In this document: positions 1 to 10,699 of the stretch, piece by piece
How positions within the stretch are numbered: the stretch's first letter is position 1
How the letters are laid out: each line of letters begins with the position of its first letter
Source: Rana temporaria
Taxonomy: Eukaryota > Chordata > Amphibia > Anura > Ranidae
Reading direction: 5' to 3'
NCBI RefSeq assembly: GCF_905171775.1
Contig: NC_053492.1
Span: 301,361,865-301,425,864 of the forward strand
DNA length: 64,000 nucleotides
Program-made: the position numbers and the translations under genes
Notes under the pieces: model-generated
The model's database searches: none
What the model saw: the letters and a program-made list of their open reading frames with translations, nothing else
What the model was told of the DNA's origin: nothing

Positions 1-24
1 CCAACTATCCCAATTTAAATTCCC

Positions 25-165
25 GTGTCCCTTGAAGTTTTAGTCCTGTGCTGTGTCCTGATATCTCAGTGTGAAGTGCTGCTTCTAATACTGCCCAACT
101 CTGCCCTATTGTTGTGTACAGGTGACTCACCTGCAGACCCTGTGTTTACATGTTAATAACCGTCA
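25..165 (-). repeat. Dispersed repeat fragment, paired with 60762-60925
   Basis: The stretch reads as the diverged reverse complement of 60762-60925. Shared landmarks are GTGAAGTGCTGCT, CTGCAGACCCTGTGTTTACA and the GTGCTGTGTCCTGATAT block. The copy at 60.8 kb sits inside a longer repeat (58411-61035), so this is probably the end of another copy that continues left of the window. No coding content is seen. Class unknown. Confidence 0.6.
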
Positions 166-280
166 TTCATATGTAAGATGACCAGAGTGGCCAACAGGGA
201 AAGCAAATGTTGACCATCCCAAGTCTTTGAATAAGATTGGCACCGGGAGCTCTGTAAAGTTGTTGGACTGGCAAGTTTAA

Positions 281-400
281 AGCTTCGTACACACGACTGG
301 TTTTCCCAGCAGGAAAACTGCTAGGAGAGCATTTGGCCGGGAATCCCGGCCGTGTATATGCTCCCTAGCAGTTTTCCCGTCAGAACCCTGCTCTTTTATC
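281..400. repeat. Half of a palindromic MITE (CGTACACACG family)
   Basis: Starts with GCTTCGTACACACGACTGG, the terminal motif shared with the palindromic elements at 8549, 9073, 10830, 12203, 42754 and 47756. A local inverted repeat (CAGCAGGAAAACTGCTAG against CTAGCAGTTTTCCC) lies inside. Only one end is present; the Tc1 element starting at 403 abuts it, and no matching right end is visible beyond 5604. Confidence 0.55.
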
Positions 401-1879
401 TACAGTGGATATAAAAAATCTACACACTCCTGTTAAAATGTCAGCTTTCTGTGATGCAAAAAAATGAGACAAAAATAAATAATTTCAGAACTTTTTTCAC
501 CTTAATGTGACCTATTACCCGTACAACTCAGTTGAACAACAAACTGAAATCTTTTAGGTGGAGGGGAGTAAAAAAATAAAATAAAAATAAAATAATATGG
601 TTGCATAAGTGTGCACACCCTTAAACTAATACTTAGTTGAAGCACCTTTTGATTTTATTACCGCAATCAGTCTTTTTGGGTATGAGTCTATCAGCATGGC
701 ACATCTTGATTTGGCAATATTTGCCCACTCTTTGTTTTATAAACACTCCAAATCTGTCAGATTGCGAGGTCATCTCCTGTGCACAGCCCTATTCAGATCA
801 CCCCACAGATTTTCAATCGGAATCAGGCCTGGGCTCTGGCTGGGCCATTTCCAAAAGTTTAATCTTCTTCTGGTGAAGCCATTCCCTTGTTGATTTGGAT
901 ATATGCTTTTGGACGTTATCATGCTGAAAGAAAAAGTTCCTCTTCATGTTCAGCTTTCCAGCAGAAGCCTGAAGGTTTTGTGCCAATATTGACTGGTATT
1001 TGGAACTGTTCATAATTCCCTCTACCTTGACTAAGGCCCCTGTTCCAGCTGAAGAAAAACAACCCCAAAACATGATGCTGCCACCACCATGCTTCACTGT
1101 GGGTATGGTGTTCTTTTAGTGATGTGCAGCATTGCTTTTGCACCAAACATATCTTTTGGAATTATGACCAAAAATTTTAACCTTGGTTTCATAAGACCAA
1201 AACTTATTTTCCCACATGCTTTTGGCAGACTTCAGATACGTTTTTGAAAAATTTAGCTGGTCTTTATAAGAAAAGGCATCAGTCTTGGCACTCTACCCCA
1301 TAGCCCAGACATATGAAGAATACGGTAGATTGTTGTCACATGTACCACACAGCCAGTACTTGCCAGATGTTACTGTAGATCATTTAATGTTGTTGTAGGC
1401 CTCTTGTCTCCCTGACCAGTTTTCTTCTCGTCTTTTCATCAATTTTGGAGGGATGTCCAGTTCTTGATAATGTCACTGTTGTGCCATATTTTCTCCACTT
1501 GATGACAGTCTTCACTGTGTTCCATGGTATGTCTAATGCATGGGCGTAGGAACCGGGGGGGACGCATCCCCCCCAGGAAATAATGCGGGGGGGACAGGTA
1601 TTGTAAAATCCCCCCCAGGTTAGGAGGACTTGGAGGCTCCCAAGTTGGAGCACTGCTGACATATCGCCGTGTGGGGTGCAGTTCACCCAGGTGCCACAGA
1701 GGTGGCACTCAAGCGCCAGAGTGCGCCTCTCCCTCCTCCTCTCCATCCTCCTCTCCTTGTCTGAGGCCACCGCCGCGGTGTTTCCTAGTCCTCCCTCCTG
1801 TTCCATCCACGAACGATCTTCATCTTCTCCACCCCGGTGGCGCAGCTGCACACTGTCCTCTCCAGCTGCCGCCCGGGTG

Positions 1880-3590
1880 GGGTTTGGGGGGGGCTCTGTA
1901 CTAATTGTGGGGGGGCTCTGTACTAATTGTGGGGGGGCTCTGTACTAATTGTGGGGGGGGAGTGGCTTGTGGGGGGTCTCTGTACTAATTGTGGGGGGGC
2001 TCTGTACTAATTGTGGGGGGGAGTGGCTTGTGGGGGGGCTCTGTACTAATTGTGGGGGGAGTGGCTTGTGAGGGGGCTCTGTACCAATTGTGGGGGGGCT
2101 CTGTACTAATTGTGGGGGGAGTGGCTTGTGGGGGGTCTCTGTACTAATTGTGGGGGGGCTCTGTACTAATTGTGGGGGGGCTCTGTACTAATTGTGGGGG
2201 GAGTGGCTTGTGGGGGGTCTCTGTAATAATTGTGGGGGGGAGAGGCTTGTGGGGGGGCTCTGTACTAATTGTGGGGGCTCTGTACTAATTGTGGGGGGGA
2301 GTGGCTTGTGGGGGGGCTCTGTACTAATTGTGGGGGGGAGTGGCTTGTGGGGGGGCTCTGTACTAATTGTGGGGGGGGGGCTCTGTACTAATTGTGGGGG
2401 GGGAGTGGCTTGTGGGGGGCTCTGTAGTAATTGTGGGGGGGGCTCTGTACTAATTGTGGGGGGGAGTGGCTTGTGGGGGGGGCTCTGTACTAATTGTGGG
2501 GGGAGTGGCTTGTGGGGGGTCTCTGTACTAATTGTGGGGGGGCGCTGTACTAATTGTGGGGGACTCTGTACTAATTGTGGGGGGAGTGGCTTGTGGGGGG
2601 TCTCTGTAATAATTGTGGGGGGGAGAGGCTTGTGGGGGGGCTCTGTACTAATTGTGGGGGGGAGTGGCTTGTGGGGGGGCTCTGTACTAATTGTGGGGGG
2701 GGCTCTGTACTAATTGTGGGGGGGAGTGGCTTGTGGGGGGGCTCTGTACTAATTGTGGGGGGCTCTGTACTAATTGTGGGGGGGAGTGGCTTGTGGGGGG
2801 GCTCTGTACTAATTGTGGGGGGGCTCTGTACTAATTGTGGGGGGGAGTGGCTTGTGGGGGGGGCTCTGTACTAATTGTGGGGGGGGGGCTCTGTACTAAT
2901 TGTGGGGGGGAGTGGCTTGTGGGGGGCTCTGTACTAATTGTGGGGGGGCTCTGTACTAATTGTGGGGGGGAGTGGCTTGTGGGGGGGCTCTGTACTAATT
3001 GTGGGGGGAGTGGCTTGTGGGGGGTCTCTGTACTAATTGTGGGGGGTCTCTGTACTAATTGTGGGGGGGCTCTGTACTAATTGTGGGGGGAGTGGCTTGT
3101 GGGGGGTCTCTGTACTAATTGTGGGGGGCTCTGTACTAATTGTGGGGGGAGAGGCTTGTGGGGGGGCTCTGTACTAATTGTGGGGGGGAGAGGCTTGTGG
3201 GGGGGCTCTGTACTAATTGTGGGGGGAGTGGCTTGTGGGGGGGCTCTGTACTAATTGTGGGGGGGGCTCTGTACTAATTGTGGGGGGGAGTGGCTTGTGG
3301 GGGGGCTCTGTACTAATTGTGGGGGGGCTCTGTGCTAATTGTGGGGGGAGTGGCTTGTGGGGGGGCTCTGTACTAATTGTGGGGGGCTCTGTACTTATTG
3401 TGGGGGGAGTGGCTTGTGGGGGGGCTCTGTACTAATTGTGGGGGGGAGTGGCTTGTGGGGGGCTCTGTACTAATTGTGGGGGGTGGCTTGGGGGGCTCTG
3501 TACTAACTGTGGGGGGGTCTGTATTAATTGTGGGGGATCGTGGGGGGGTTCTGTACTAATTGTGGGGAATGACTTGTGGTGAGGGGTCTG
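1880..3590 (+). repeat. G-rich two-unit minisatellite
   Basis: Two units alternate irregularly. One, about 22 bp, is CTCTGTACTAATTGT followed by 6-9 G. The other, about 17-19 bp, is AGTGGCTTGT followed by 5-8 G. The G runs recur every 17-25 bases for about 1.7 kb, all on the plus strand. Substitutions (GAGAGGCTTGT, CTCTGTAATAA) mark some units, so array subfamilies exist. Degenerate units continue to about 3740. The stretch is a candidate G-quadruplex-forming array; no gene is present. Confidence 0.93.
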
Positions 3591-3944
3591 TAAAAATGGA
3601 GGGGGTGGTTTGTTCGGGGGTCTGTACTAATGGATGGGGGGTCTCTACTAATGGGGGGTGGTTAATGGGGGGGTCTGTACTAATTGAAGTGGGAGGTTTG
3701 TCCTGAGGGGGGTCTGTACTAATGGAGGGGGGGGGTGGTTTGTCCTGGGGGGCAGCAGTGTGTGTGGGCTGCCGCTGCGGGTGGCATCTGAAGGACGAGT
3801 CCACGCCGCGCTCACCACACAGGCCGGACACACGTCCCCCGCAGAGCCGCCGCAACTTCCAAGGCTTCAGAAACAGGTAAGGGGGACCTGTTTTAAAGTT
3901 TCCTGTTTAAAAAAAAAACACCAAATCCCTGCAATAATATATTA

Positions 3945-4240
3945 AACAGCCTGTATAATGTATTATTGCTGGGATTTTTAGTCCTCTGTAACTGCTGGTA
4001 TTATGCATTGTGTTTTATATAATGTATCATTGCTGGGATTTGTTGTTCCTCTATAGCTGGTGGTATTCTCCATTGCGCTGTATAATGTATTATTGCTGGG
4101 ATTTGTAGTTCCTCTATAACTGGTCAGTGGTAATCTGCATTGCGTAGTATAATCATTATACAACGCAATGGAGAATACCAGCAGTTACAGAGGAACAACA
4201 AATCCCAGCAATAGTACATTATACAACGCAATGCAGAATA
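3945..4240. repeat. Foldback of about 65-bp units
   Basis: Three direct units built on TATAATGTATTATTGCTGGG, GTTCCTCTATA and CATTGCG run from 3945 to about 4150. They are followed by an inverted copy (CAACGCAATGGAGAATACC through CAGCAATAGTACATTATAC) ending near 4240. The axis is near 4155. The structure would form a long hairpin and belongs to the hAT-like element that contains it. Confidence 0.75.
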
Positions 4241-4912
4241 ACGCCATCTATGCTATCTTTCTCTGTAAAAGATAAATAAGTTAAACGATCACTTTAAGCA
4301 TCATAACCATTTAAGGTTAATGGAGCACAGATATAATGTATGGAGTGTGCGCGCCGGGGGGGGGGGGGGGTCGGTAAAAATGCTGTCCCCCCCAGATTTG
4401 TAGGGTTCCTACACCCATGGTCTAATGCCTTGGAAATTATTTTGTACCTTTCTCCCGATTGATACCTTTTAACAATGAGATCCCTCTGGTGCTTTGGAAG
4501 CCCTCTGCGAACCATGGCTTTTGCTGTAGGATACGACTAAGAAAATATAAGGAAAGACCTACTAGAACGGCTGAACTTTATATGGGGTTAACCAGAGGCA
4601 CTTTAAATGATGGCAGGTGTGTACCGACTCCTATTTAACATGAGTTTGAATGTGATTGCTTAATTCTGAACAAAGCTACATCCCTAGTCATAAGAGGGTG
4701 TGCACACTTATGCAACCACTTTATTTTAGTTTTTTTTTTTATTGTTATTTCCCCTCCTAAAAGATTTCAGTTTGTTTTTCAACTGAGTTGTACAGTTTAT
4801 AGCTCACATTAAAGGTGGAAAAAGTTCTGAAATGATTTATCTCTGTCTCATTTTTTTACATCACAGAAACATGACATTTTAACAGGGGTGTGTAGACTTT
4901 TTATATCCACTG

Positions 4913-5597
4913 GGCCAGATCCACAAAGAAGTTACGCTGGCGTATCTATTGATAGGCTGCTTAACTTCTACAATGCTCCGGCGTATCTTTTTTCTGTATT
5001 CAGAAAACAAGATACGCCAGAATTTTGCTAAGATACGACCAGCGTAAGTCGCCTACGCCGTCGTATCTTAACTGCATATTTACGCTGGCCGCTATGTAAA
5101 TCAGCTAGATACGCCAATTCACGAACGTACGCCCGGCCGTAGCAGTACAGATATGTCGTTTACGTTAGGCTTTTTCCGGCGTAAAGTTACCCCTGCTATA
5201 TGAGGCGCAGCCAATGTTAAGTATGGACGTCGGGCCAGCGTAGAATTTTCCTCCGATTACGTCGTTTGCGTAAGTCGTTCGTTAATAGGGCTGTGCGTCA
5301 TTTACGTTCACGGCGAAAGCATTGGCTTTTTGGGGGTAATTTGGAGCATGCGCACTGGGATATTTTCACGGACGGCGCATGCGCCATTCGTAAAAAGCAT
5401 CATTTACGTGGAGTCACAATACATTAACATAAAACACGCCCACATGTTCCATATTTGGCTTACGCCGGCCTATTTACGCTAAGCCGCCGCAACTTTGCTT
5501 TGAGAATACTGCACTTGCCTGTCAAAGTACGGCGGCATAGCGTAACTACGATACGCTACGCCTGCTTAAAACTACGCCGTTCTACGTGGATCTGGCC
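4913..5597. mobile_element. MITE with GGCCAGATCC ends, inserted in the Tc1 right TIR
   Basis: Inverted ends GGCCAGATCCACAAAG and CTACGTGGATCTGGCC, with a perfect 5-bp duplication CACTG at 4908-4912 and 5598-5602. The interior is rich in TACGC/GCGTA words arranged palindromically. There is no convincing reading frame; the open frame at 5455-5691 crosses the MITE end. The superfamily is not decided by these data. Confidence 0.85.
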
Positions 5598-5752
5598 CAC
5601 TGTATATAGACACAAGCGTGCATATTTGCCCAATACAAATGTGCATGGCTGTACCACAATTTTCCATCAGAAAAATTGTTTTGCAACCTGATCATTTAGG
5701 ATCTGGCAACCAAATTATCAATGTCTGTATGTGACTTTAGTCAAAATACACT

Positions 5753-6038
5753 GGGGGTTATTTACAAAGGGAAATCTACTTTTCACTACTAGTGCACTGC
5801 AAGTGCTTTTGAAATTGCACTGAAAGTGCACTTTCAAGTACAGTTGCTGTAAATCTGAGGGGGACATGCAAGGAAAAGAAAAAAACAGCATTTTAGATTG
5901 CACATGATTGGATGATAAAATCAGCAGAGCTTCCCCTCATTTCAGATCTTCCCCTCAGATCTACAGCGACTTCACTTCCATGTGTACTTGCAGTGCACTT
6001 GTAGTGCAAAGTGGATTTGCCTTTTGTAAATAACCCCC
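5753..6038. mobile_element. Palindromic MITE, GGGGGTTATTTAC ends
   Basis: Ends GGGGGTTATTTACAAAGG and CCTTTTGTAAATAACCCCC are inverted copies. ACT lies on each side (a possible 3-bp duplication). The arms share AGTGCACTGCAAGTGC-type words and meet near 5890. Diverged one-ended relatives occur near 35187, 56118 and 61150. Non-coding. Confidence 0.8.
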
Positions 6039-6965
6039 ACTGTGTTGTAAAACAGAAGACAGAAGTTAGAGATCCGACACCCCAAACTAAAAGGTATACA
6101 GGTTATAATCTATTACTTTTTTCAGTTCTCACATTGCTGAAATACAACATTAAATGAACCAACTTTCCTATAAAAGGCAATAGTGATACATGACCAGACC
6201 CAAGCTCTTAATGTAGGAATGTAAAATGTGATTTTATTTTGTAGAATAAGATACTGTAATGAGCTTCAAGAGAGAGTTGGCAATATCAAATAATTATAAT
6301 TTTATAAAGACTTCATGGTGCCTTTTGATCCTTGGGAAAAAAAACAGGCTTTCATATTGAATTGGAGGTGGCTGTAATCAGAACTCATTCGTTTTTTCAA
6401 AGACACCTTTTGCTAAGCCCAAGAAAATGTTATACAAAAGCGTAATAAATATGCTGACAAAGCCATGTAAATGAAAAATGAATAAGAAAGAGAAGATAAC
6501 CACACATGGCTCCAATTTTGGGTGATTTCTACTGAAATTGCTGAAATTGAAACCATGGGTGGCTCTGTTGGCACCACCTGGCTTGATAAAAGTTGATTTA
6601 AAAATTTACTGGCTGGCTACTAGCTGGCTGTAAAATTCACAGCTAAACAGTGACTGCAGACTGTAACTCATGTATATTATCTGTTTGTATAGTCAAGCAG
6701 CTGTAGTTGTAATGGTTACCTGAAAACAATAGCCAACAGGAGATATTCCTCCATCCATTCTGTTGCGAGTAATTTTCCCTGGTGAGTATTTTAAATGTGT
6801 ATGGCTTAGCTTACAGTGGCTACACTGAACACATTACATACTTTTATTTGTAATTAAAAAAAGTAAAATAAGAAGAAAGTAAGTTTAGAAAAAGGCAAAC
6901 ACTAGTTTAAAATGGAATCTACTTACAGTGGATCCCTTCGTAATTATTAATTACTGAGAGCACTA
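6039..6965. other. AT-rich stretch with no recognised feature
   Basis: No reading frame with family motifs, no tandem array and no clear terminal repeat was seen. It may be old repeat or unique spacer. Confidence 0.4.
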
Positions 6966-6969
6966 GTGG

Positions 6970-7400
6970 AGCTTAAGTGTTACTAAACCCACAACAGTAA
7001 AATCAGTCTGTATATGTAGAAAAGCATGCTTGTTATACTCACTGTGGGATTTAAGGGGTTAATCCTCTGCAGTGTGTAAAAGGGCTTTTTGATCCTGTAT
7101 GCACTGATCACCCCCTTCTTGCACTGTCTTCAAAACATATCTGGATAAGACAGGGCTACTGGAGTCAGGCTACACATGCTCAGTTTGGTGTGTATTGCTA
7201 GAGTTCTTTTTTTCTATTCTTGGGAGGGTGCGTGTGATCGGCCCAGGGCCAATCAGCACTGTTTAGACAGAGGGTCAGGAGTCCTGCATCCTGATAGGTC
7301 AGCCAGTGCAGTATTAAAACTCCTCCTACAAGCTTTAATCAGCTCTGATAGAAGTCACAAGTCTGCTATATACTTCTGGTGAGAAAATGTATTTAGCAGT
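6970..7400. repeat. Possible TTAA-bounded dispersed repeat
   Basis: Begins GCTTAAGTGTTACTAAACCC, which resembles the TTAA plus AGTGGTTGTAAACC start seen at 37933 and 45459. It continues into a moderately GC-rich block with ACTCCTCCTACA-like words. The right end was not located, so class and boundary are uncertain. Open frames here have no family similarity. Confidence 0.35.
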
Positions 7401-7482
7401 TTATGTGTACTGTGGGAGACCAGATATAGTGAATTATATTATAGAATTTGGGATGAGTGGTTGAACTCGGGGTCAACTCTTA

Positions 7483-7866
7483 GGCCCCTTTCACACGGGG
7501 CGGATCAGTAATGATCCGCCCCGTGAACCTCCGCTTGCTCAGCGGGGATCGCTTTGTTGATCCCCGCTGAGCCAGCGGATGACAGGGCGGTCCCCGCACA
7601 CTGTGCAGGGACCGCCCTGTCTTTTTTCCGCTCTATCCTATGGGGGGATCGGATGAACACGGACCGTCTGTCCATGTTCACACGATCTGATCCGCCAGAC
7701 GGATGGAAAAGTAGGTTTTTCCTCCGTCACACTTTGGTGGATCGGATGTCAGCGGGCATGTCACCGCTGACATCCGCGGCTCCATAAAGGAGCACGGAGC
7801 GCCAGTTCAGGTCCGCCTAAAAAACTGTCAGGTGGTCCTGAACGGGCCGCCCGTGTGAAAGAGCCC
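7483..7866. mobile_element. Palindromic MITE, GGCCCCTTTCACAC family, copy 1
   Basis: Ends GGCCCCTTTCACACGGG and CCCGTGTGAAAGAGCCC with a perfect TTA duplication at 7480-7482 and 7867-7869. The interior has nested inverted words (GGCGGATCAGTAATGATCCGCC, GGACCGCCCTGTC). A TTA duplication suggests the PIF/Harbinger superfamily. Other copies are at 10700-11284 and 48299-48520. Confidence 0.82.
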
Positions 7867-8183
7867 TTAGTGGTGAATACGTATAAGAGGGGCACTAATA
7901 GAAGGAAATTCTGATTATTGGAAGTCAGTAAAAAGGGGGGGAGGGGCGCTGCAACCAGGGTAATGGGGTAGTTTGTCTTTATTGTTTTGTTCCCTTTTTG
8001 TTATCTGTTGTTTTTTCTTTTTAAAGGTGGAATGTAATTTATAATGACACTTTTTTTCTGTGGTTGTATTTATGAAATGGGAAAAGATTTAATGAAGAAA
8101 CATAATAATCTAATCTGAAATTAGAGAAATGTTTAGGCTGCATTCATAAAATTTAGACCCCTGTTTGGTCAGCAGTCATTATG

Positions 8184-8249
<66 letters not shown>

Positions 8250-8250
8250 T
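8184..8250 (+). repeat. (ATA)n microsatellite
   Basis: More than 20 uninterrupted ATA/TAA units, bordered on both sides by ATGATAATAA. Confidence 0.95.
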
Positions 8251-8548
8251 GATAATAAAAGAAGACAAAATATAACTAGAATATTTTTTATGTGCAAAAT
8301 GTTCTTGTAAGTGTAGCGGATGGTTGCTACTAGTTACTAACATCCACCATATCACCCTGCTGCCAGACCTCCATCTATCACCTCAGAGACAATGAACAGT
8401 CATTTGCGTTGTTTTGGTTTTGATTATTGGGGGATATAACTTGGTTGGGGGAAAGGGAATATGGGATGCCCATAGAACAAGTTCTTTTGCCACCATATTT
8501 AGGCAATGAAATAAATAGATTGAGCCTTGAAGAGCTGATGAACCCTGA

Positions 8549-8968
8549 GGCCGCGTACACACGGTCGGTCCAAACCGATGAAAACGGCTTGAAGTCCAGT
8601 TTCATCGGTCCAAACCGATCGTGTGTATGGGCCATCGGTCTGTTGTCCTTCGGTCAAAAATTTTAGAACTTGCTTTAAAATCGAACCGATGGACCGATGC
8701 CCGATAGGTCCAAACCGATGGTTAGTACACAAAAGCATTCGTTCAAAACCCGCGCATGCTCAGAATCAAGTCGACGCATGCTTGGAAGCATTGAACTTTG
8801 TTTTTTTCAGCACGTCGTGTGTTTTACGTCACCGCGTTCTGACCCGATCGGTTTTTGAACTGATGGTGTGTACGCACATCAGACCATCAGGCCACTTCAG
8901 CGGTGAACCGATGAAAACGGTCCATCGGACCATTCTCATCGGTTTGGATCGACCGTGTGTACGCGGCC
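8549..8968 (+). mobile_element. Palindromic Harbinger-like MITE, GGCCGCGTACACACG family, copy 1
   Basis: Ends GGCCGCGTACACACGGTCG and CGACCGTGTGTACGCGGCC. Flanks are TGA and TTA, a likely eroded TTA duplication. The interior is rich in TCGGTTTGGACCGATG-type inverted words. Copy 12203-12618 is the same element in opposite orientation, alignable end to end, sharing GACGTAAAACACACGACGTG read on the opposite strand. Open frames on both strands are by-products of the palindrome. Confidence 0.85.
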
Positions 8969-9072
8969 TTACAGTCACTTTCCCTGCATAACCCATACAG
9001 ACTCCTCTGCATAGCTCCTGCAGACTGTTGCTCCCAGGACTTCTCTCCTCCTGCACAAACTGTAAACTGTTA

Positions 9073-9460
9073 AGCCGCGTACACACGACCATTTTTCATG
9101 TCATGGAAAAAACTTTTTTCTCTACGTGATTCTTGTCAAGCCTGCCTTGCATACACACGATCGTGAAAAACAATGCTCGAGCAAAGCGCGATGACGTACA
9201 ACACGTACGACGGCACTATAAAAGGGGAAGTTCCATTCGAATGGTTCCACCCTTTGGGCTGATTATGCAAATTTCCCTTCTCATAACTTCCTTCTGAGCA
9301 TGCACGTTTTTTTCCCCGTCAATAAAGTGTACATGACAAGAAAAAATAGAGCATGTTCTAAATTTTTAATGCCCATTTTTTTCGTCGAGAATTTAAAAAA
9401 TTTAAGAATTTAAAAAATTGCATTTTTCTCGTCATGAAAAACGGTCATGTGTATGTGGCA
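9073..9460 (+). mobile_element. Palindromic Harbinger-like MITE, subfamily b
   Basis: Ends AGCCGCGTACACACGACC and GGTCATGTGTATGTGGCA with a perfect TTA duplication at 9070-9072 and 9461-9463. The core GATGACGTACAACACGTACG followed by GCACTATAAAAGGGGAAGTT is shared with 47756-48295, so these two form a subfamily. Confidence 0.85.
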
Positions 9461-9463
9461 TTA

Positions 9464-10699
9464 GCCTTTCTGTTCCATCATATTTACTTGATAAAAGTGA
9501 TCACTCTGAATAATCCCCGATTGCTGGCTGTGTGCTGTCTCCCCAGGTTGCTTAGGTTCTGAAATACGAATAAAAAATTGTTAAAGGAAGCATTACAACT
9601 GCTGATAACTTACTCTCGCATTTCCAAAACCGGTTTTAAAAATTCAAAATCCCTGCATGGGCATATGGGGCTAATCTTTTTGAGCTGGAACCACTGCTTC
9701 CTTCTTTTAATTTTCGTAGGTGCCGGTTGTAACAGCCTTTGAGACTTCTCCATCGAGTTTGTAACAAGTGCACTGCAAAACATAAAGACAATACCAAGTT
9801 TAAGAACCACAAGCTATATTATCCATGACACCTGCAGAATAATCTGTGATGTGCTGAAGGATGTGGTCAGGGCCATCTTTAATAGTTTGGACCCTGGGCA
9901 AATATTATTTGAGCCCGGCCCCCCCCACCCCCACACACACATAGAAATAGTTTTTTTCCTGCAGCCTGGGCATGCTTCCTTCTGTCTTCAAAACTCATGT
10001 ACAAGTGAAGTCTTTGAGAGGAGCAGAGATCACGTGCTTCCGCAGACTTCCGTTGAAGTCCCAACAAAGTCGCAGGGACATACTTGTACATGTGACTTCA
10101 TTGCGGCTTAATTACTTTTTATGGAGAACAAGTCACACCAAAGTCGGAACAAAGCAATGCAAAAACCTTTTTTTGAAGTTGCTGTGACTTGAGTCCCACC
10201 AATTAGAACAGGGACCATTGAAATACATGGGTTTTTGACTTGTCATGCGACTGTATATATGTCAAGTCGCACAACAACTCGCAGCACTGGAAACAGAGCC
10301 TTATTTTGTATAATTCTTAATATATGTTCCCCTTATGAAGATAATGTATACTTCCATAAATCCATGCATGTTTTACACTTTCCTGCACTTGTGGTAGGAC
10401 CAGGTATCATTCTGGCAAAGTCAGGTCTTTCATAGCAAAGGTAGCAGCAGGCCAAGAGAGACTATTATATATTTTTGCTATCTTTAAACTAAGCTGGCAG
10501 CAATAAATGTGGAGCATATTCTCCAAAAAAATACAGAAATTTAGCTCTGGACCATAGTCAGCTCAATAAAAGGAGACTAGATTTCCAATTTCAAGTTTTG
10601 TTTCTGATTATCAGGCTATTTATGTACAACAAAAGGAAGTATTTGTCAGAAGAGCTCCTTATCAAAACCTCTAAGTGAAAATAGCTGATCCTTGATTTA
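9464..10699. other. Unassigned stretch with one repeat fragment
   Basis: Contains a fragment at about 9870-9930 (GGACCCTGGGCAAAT, then GGGCCC-like text) matching the left part of the repeat at 58411. The rest shows no array, no terminal repeats and no recognisable protein. Confidence 0.4.

Larger units (their letters stand above)
1539..4419. mobile_element. Non-autonomous hAT-like transposon inside Tc1
   Basis: A perfect 8-bp target duplication GTCTAATG flanks it at 1531-1538 and 4420-4427. The termini are inverted: CATGGGCGTAGGAACC at the left, GGTTCCTACACCCATG-like at the right. An 8-bp duplication with a CATGGG start fits the hAT superfamily. The interior holds a short GC-rich unit (1690-1870), a G-rich minisatellite, a foldback block and a run of about 15 G (4356-4370), with no transposase. 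Short open frames in the array are translations of the repeat and are not genes. Confidence 0.82.
813..4515 (-). pseudogene. Tc1-like transposase, interrupted and frameshifted
   Basis: Minus strand. The N-terminal helix-turn-helix part (MVRRGLPKHQRDLIVKRYQS) runs from 4515 to about 4428. It continues across the hAT insertion with YKIISKALD joining IPWNTVKTVIKWRKYG at 1530. Removing the insertion and one 8-bp duplication restores the frame exactly. Farther on, GGGSIMFWGCFSSAGTG and FFQHDNVQKH, which holds the second catalytic Asp, are visible at 1097-900. The region of the first Asp is out of frame (GLMKPR where WSDETK is usual), and the last part is broken after PEPRPDSD. It cannot give a working DDE enzyme. 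Confidence 0.88.
403..5602 (-). mobile_element. Tc1/mariner transposon carrying two later insertions
   Basis: The terminal inverted repeats are CAGTGGATATAAAAAATCTA at the left and its counterpart TTTTTATATCCACTG at 4899-4912. A TA target duplication flanks it at 401-402 and 5603-5604. The right TA is found only after removing a MITE that lies in the last bases of the TIR. Subtracting the two insertions with their duplications leaves about 1.62 kb, the usual Tc1 length. The transposase runs on the minus strand and is dead. No other function is expected. Confidence 0.9.

Noticed and set aside
1384..3559. Many 60-170-codon frames rich in Gly, Leu, Val and Cys on the plus strand and Pro-rich frames on the minus strand.
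   Set aside because: They are translations of the G-rich minisatellite; the pattern follows the repeat period, with no start context or protein family.
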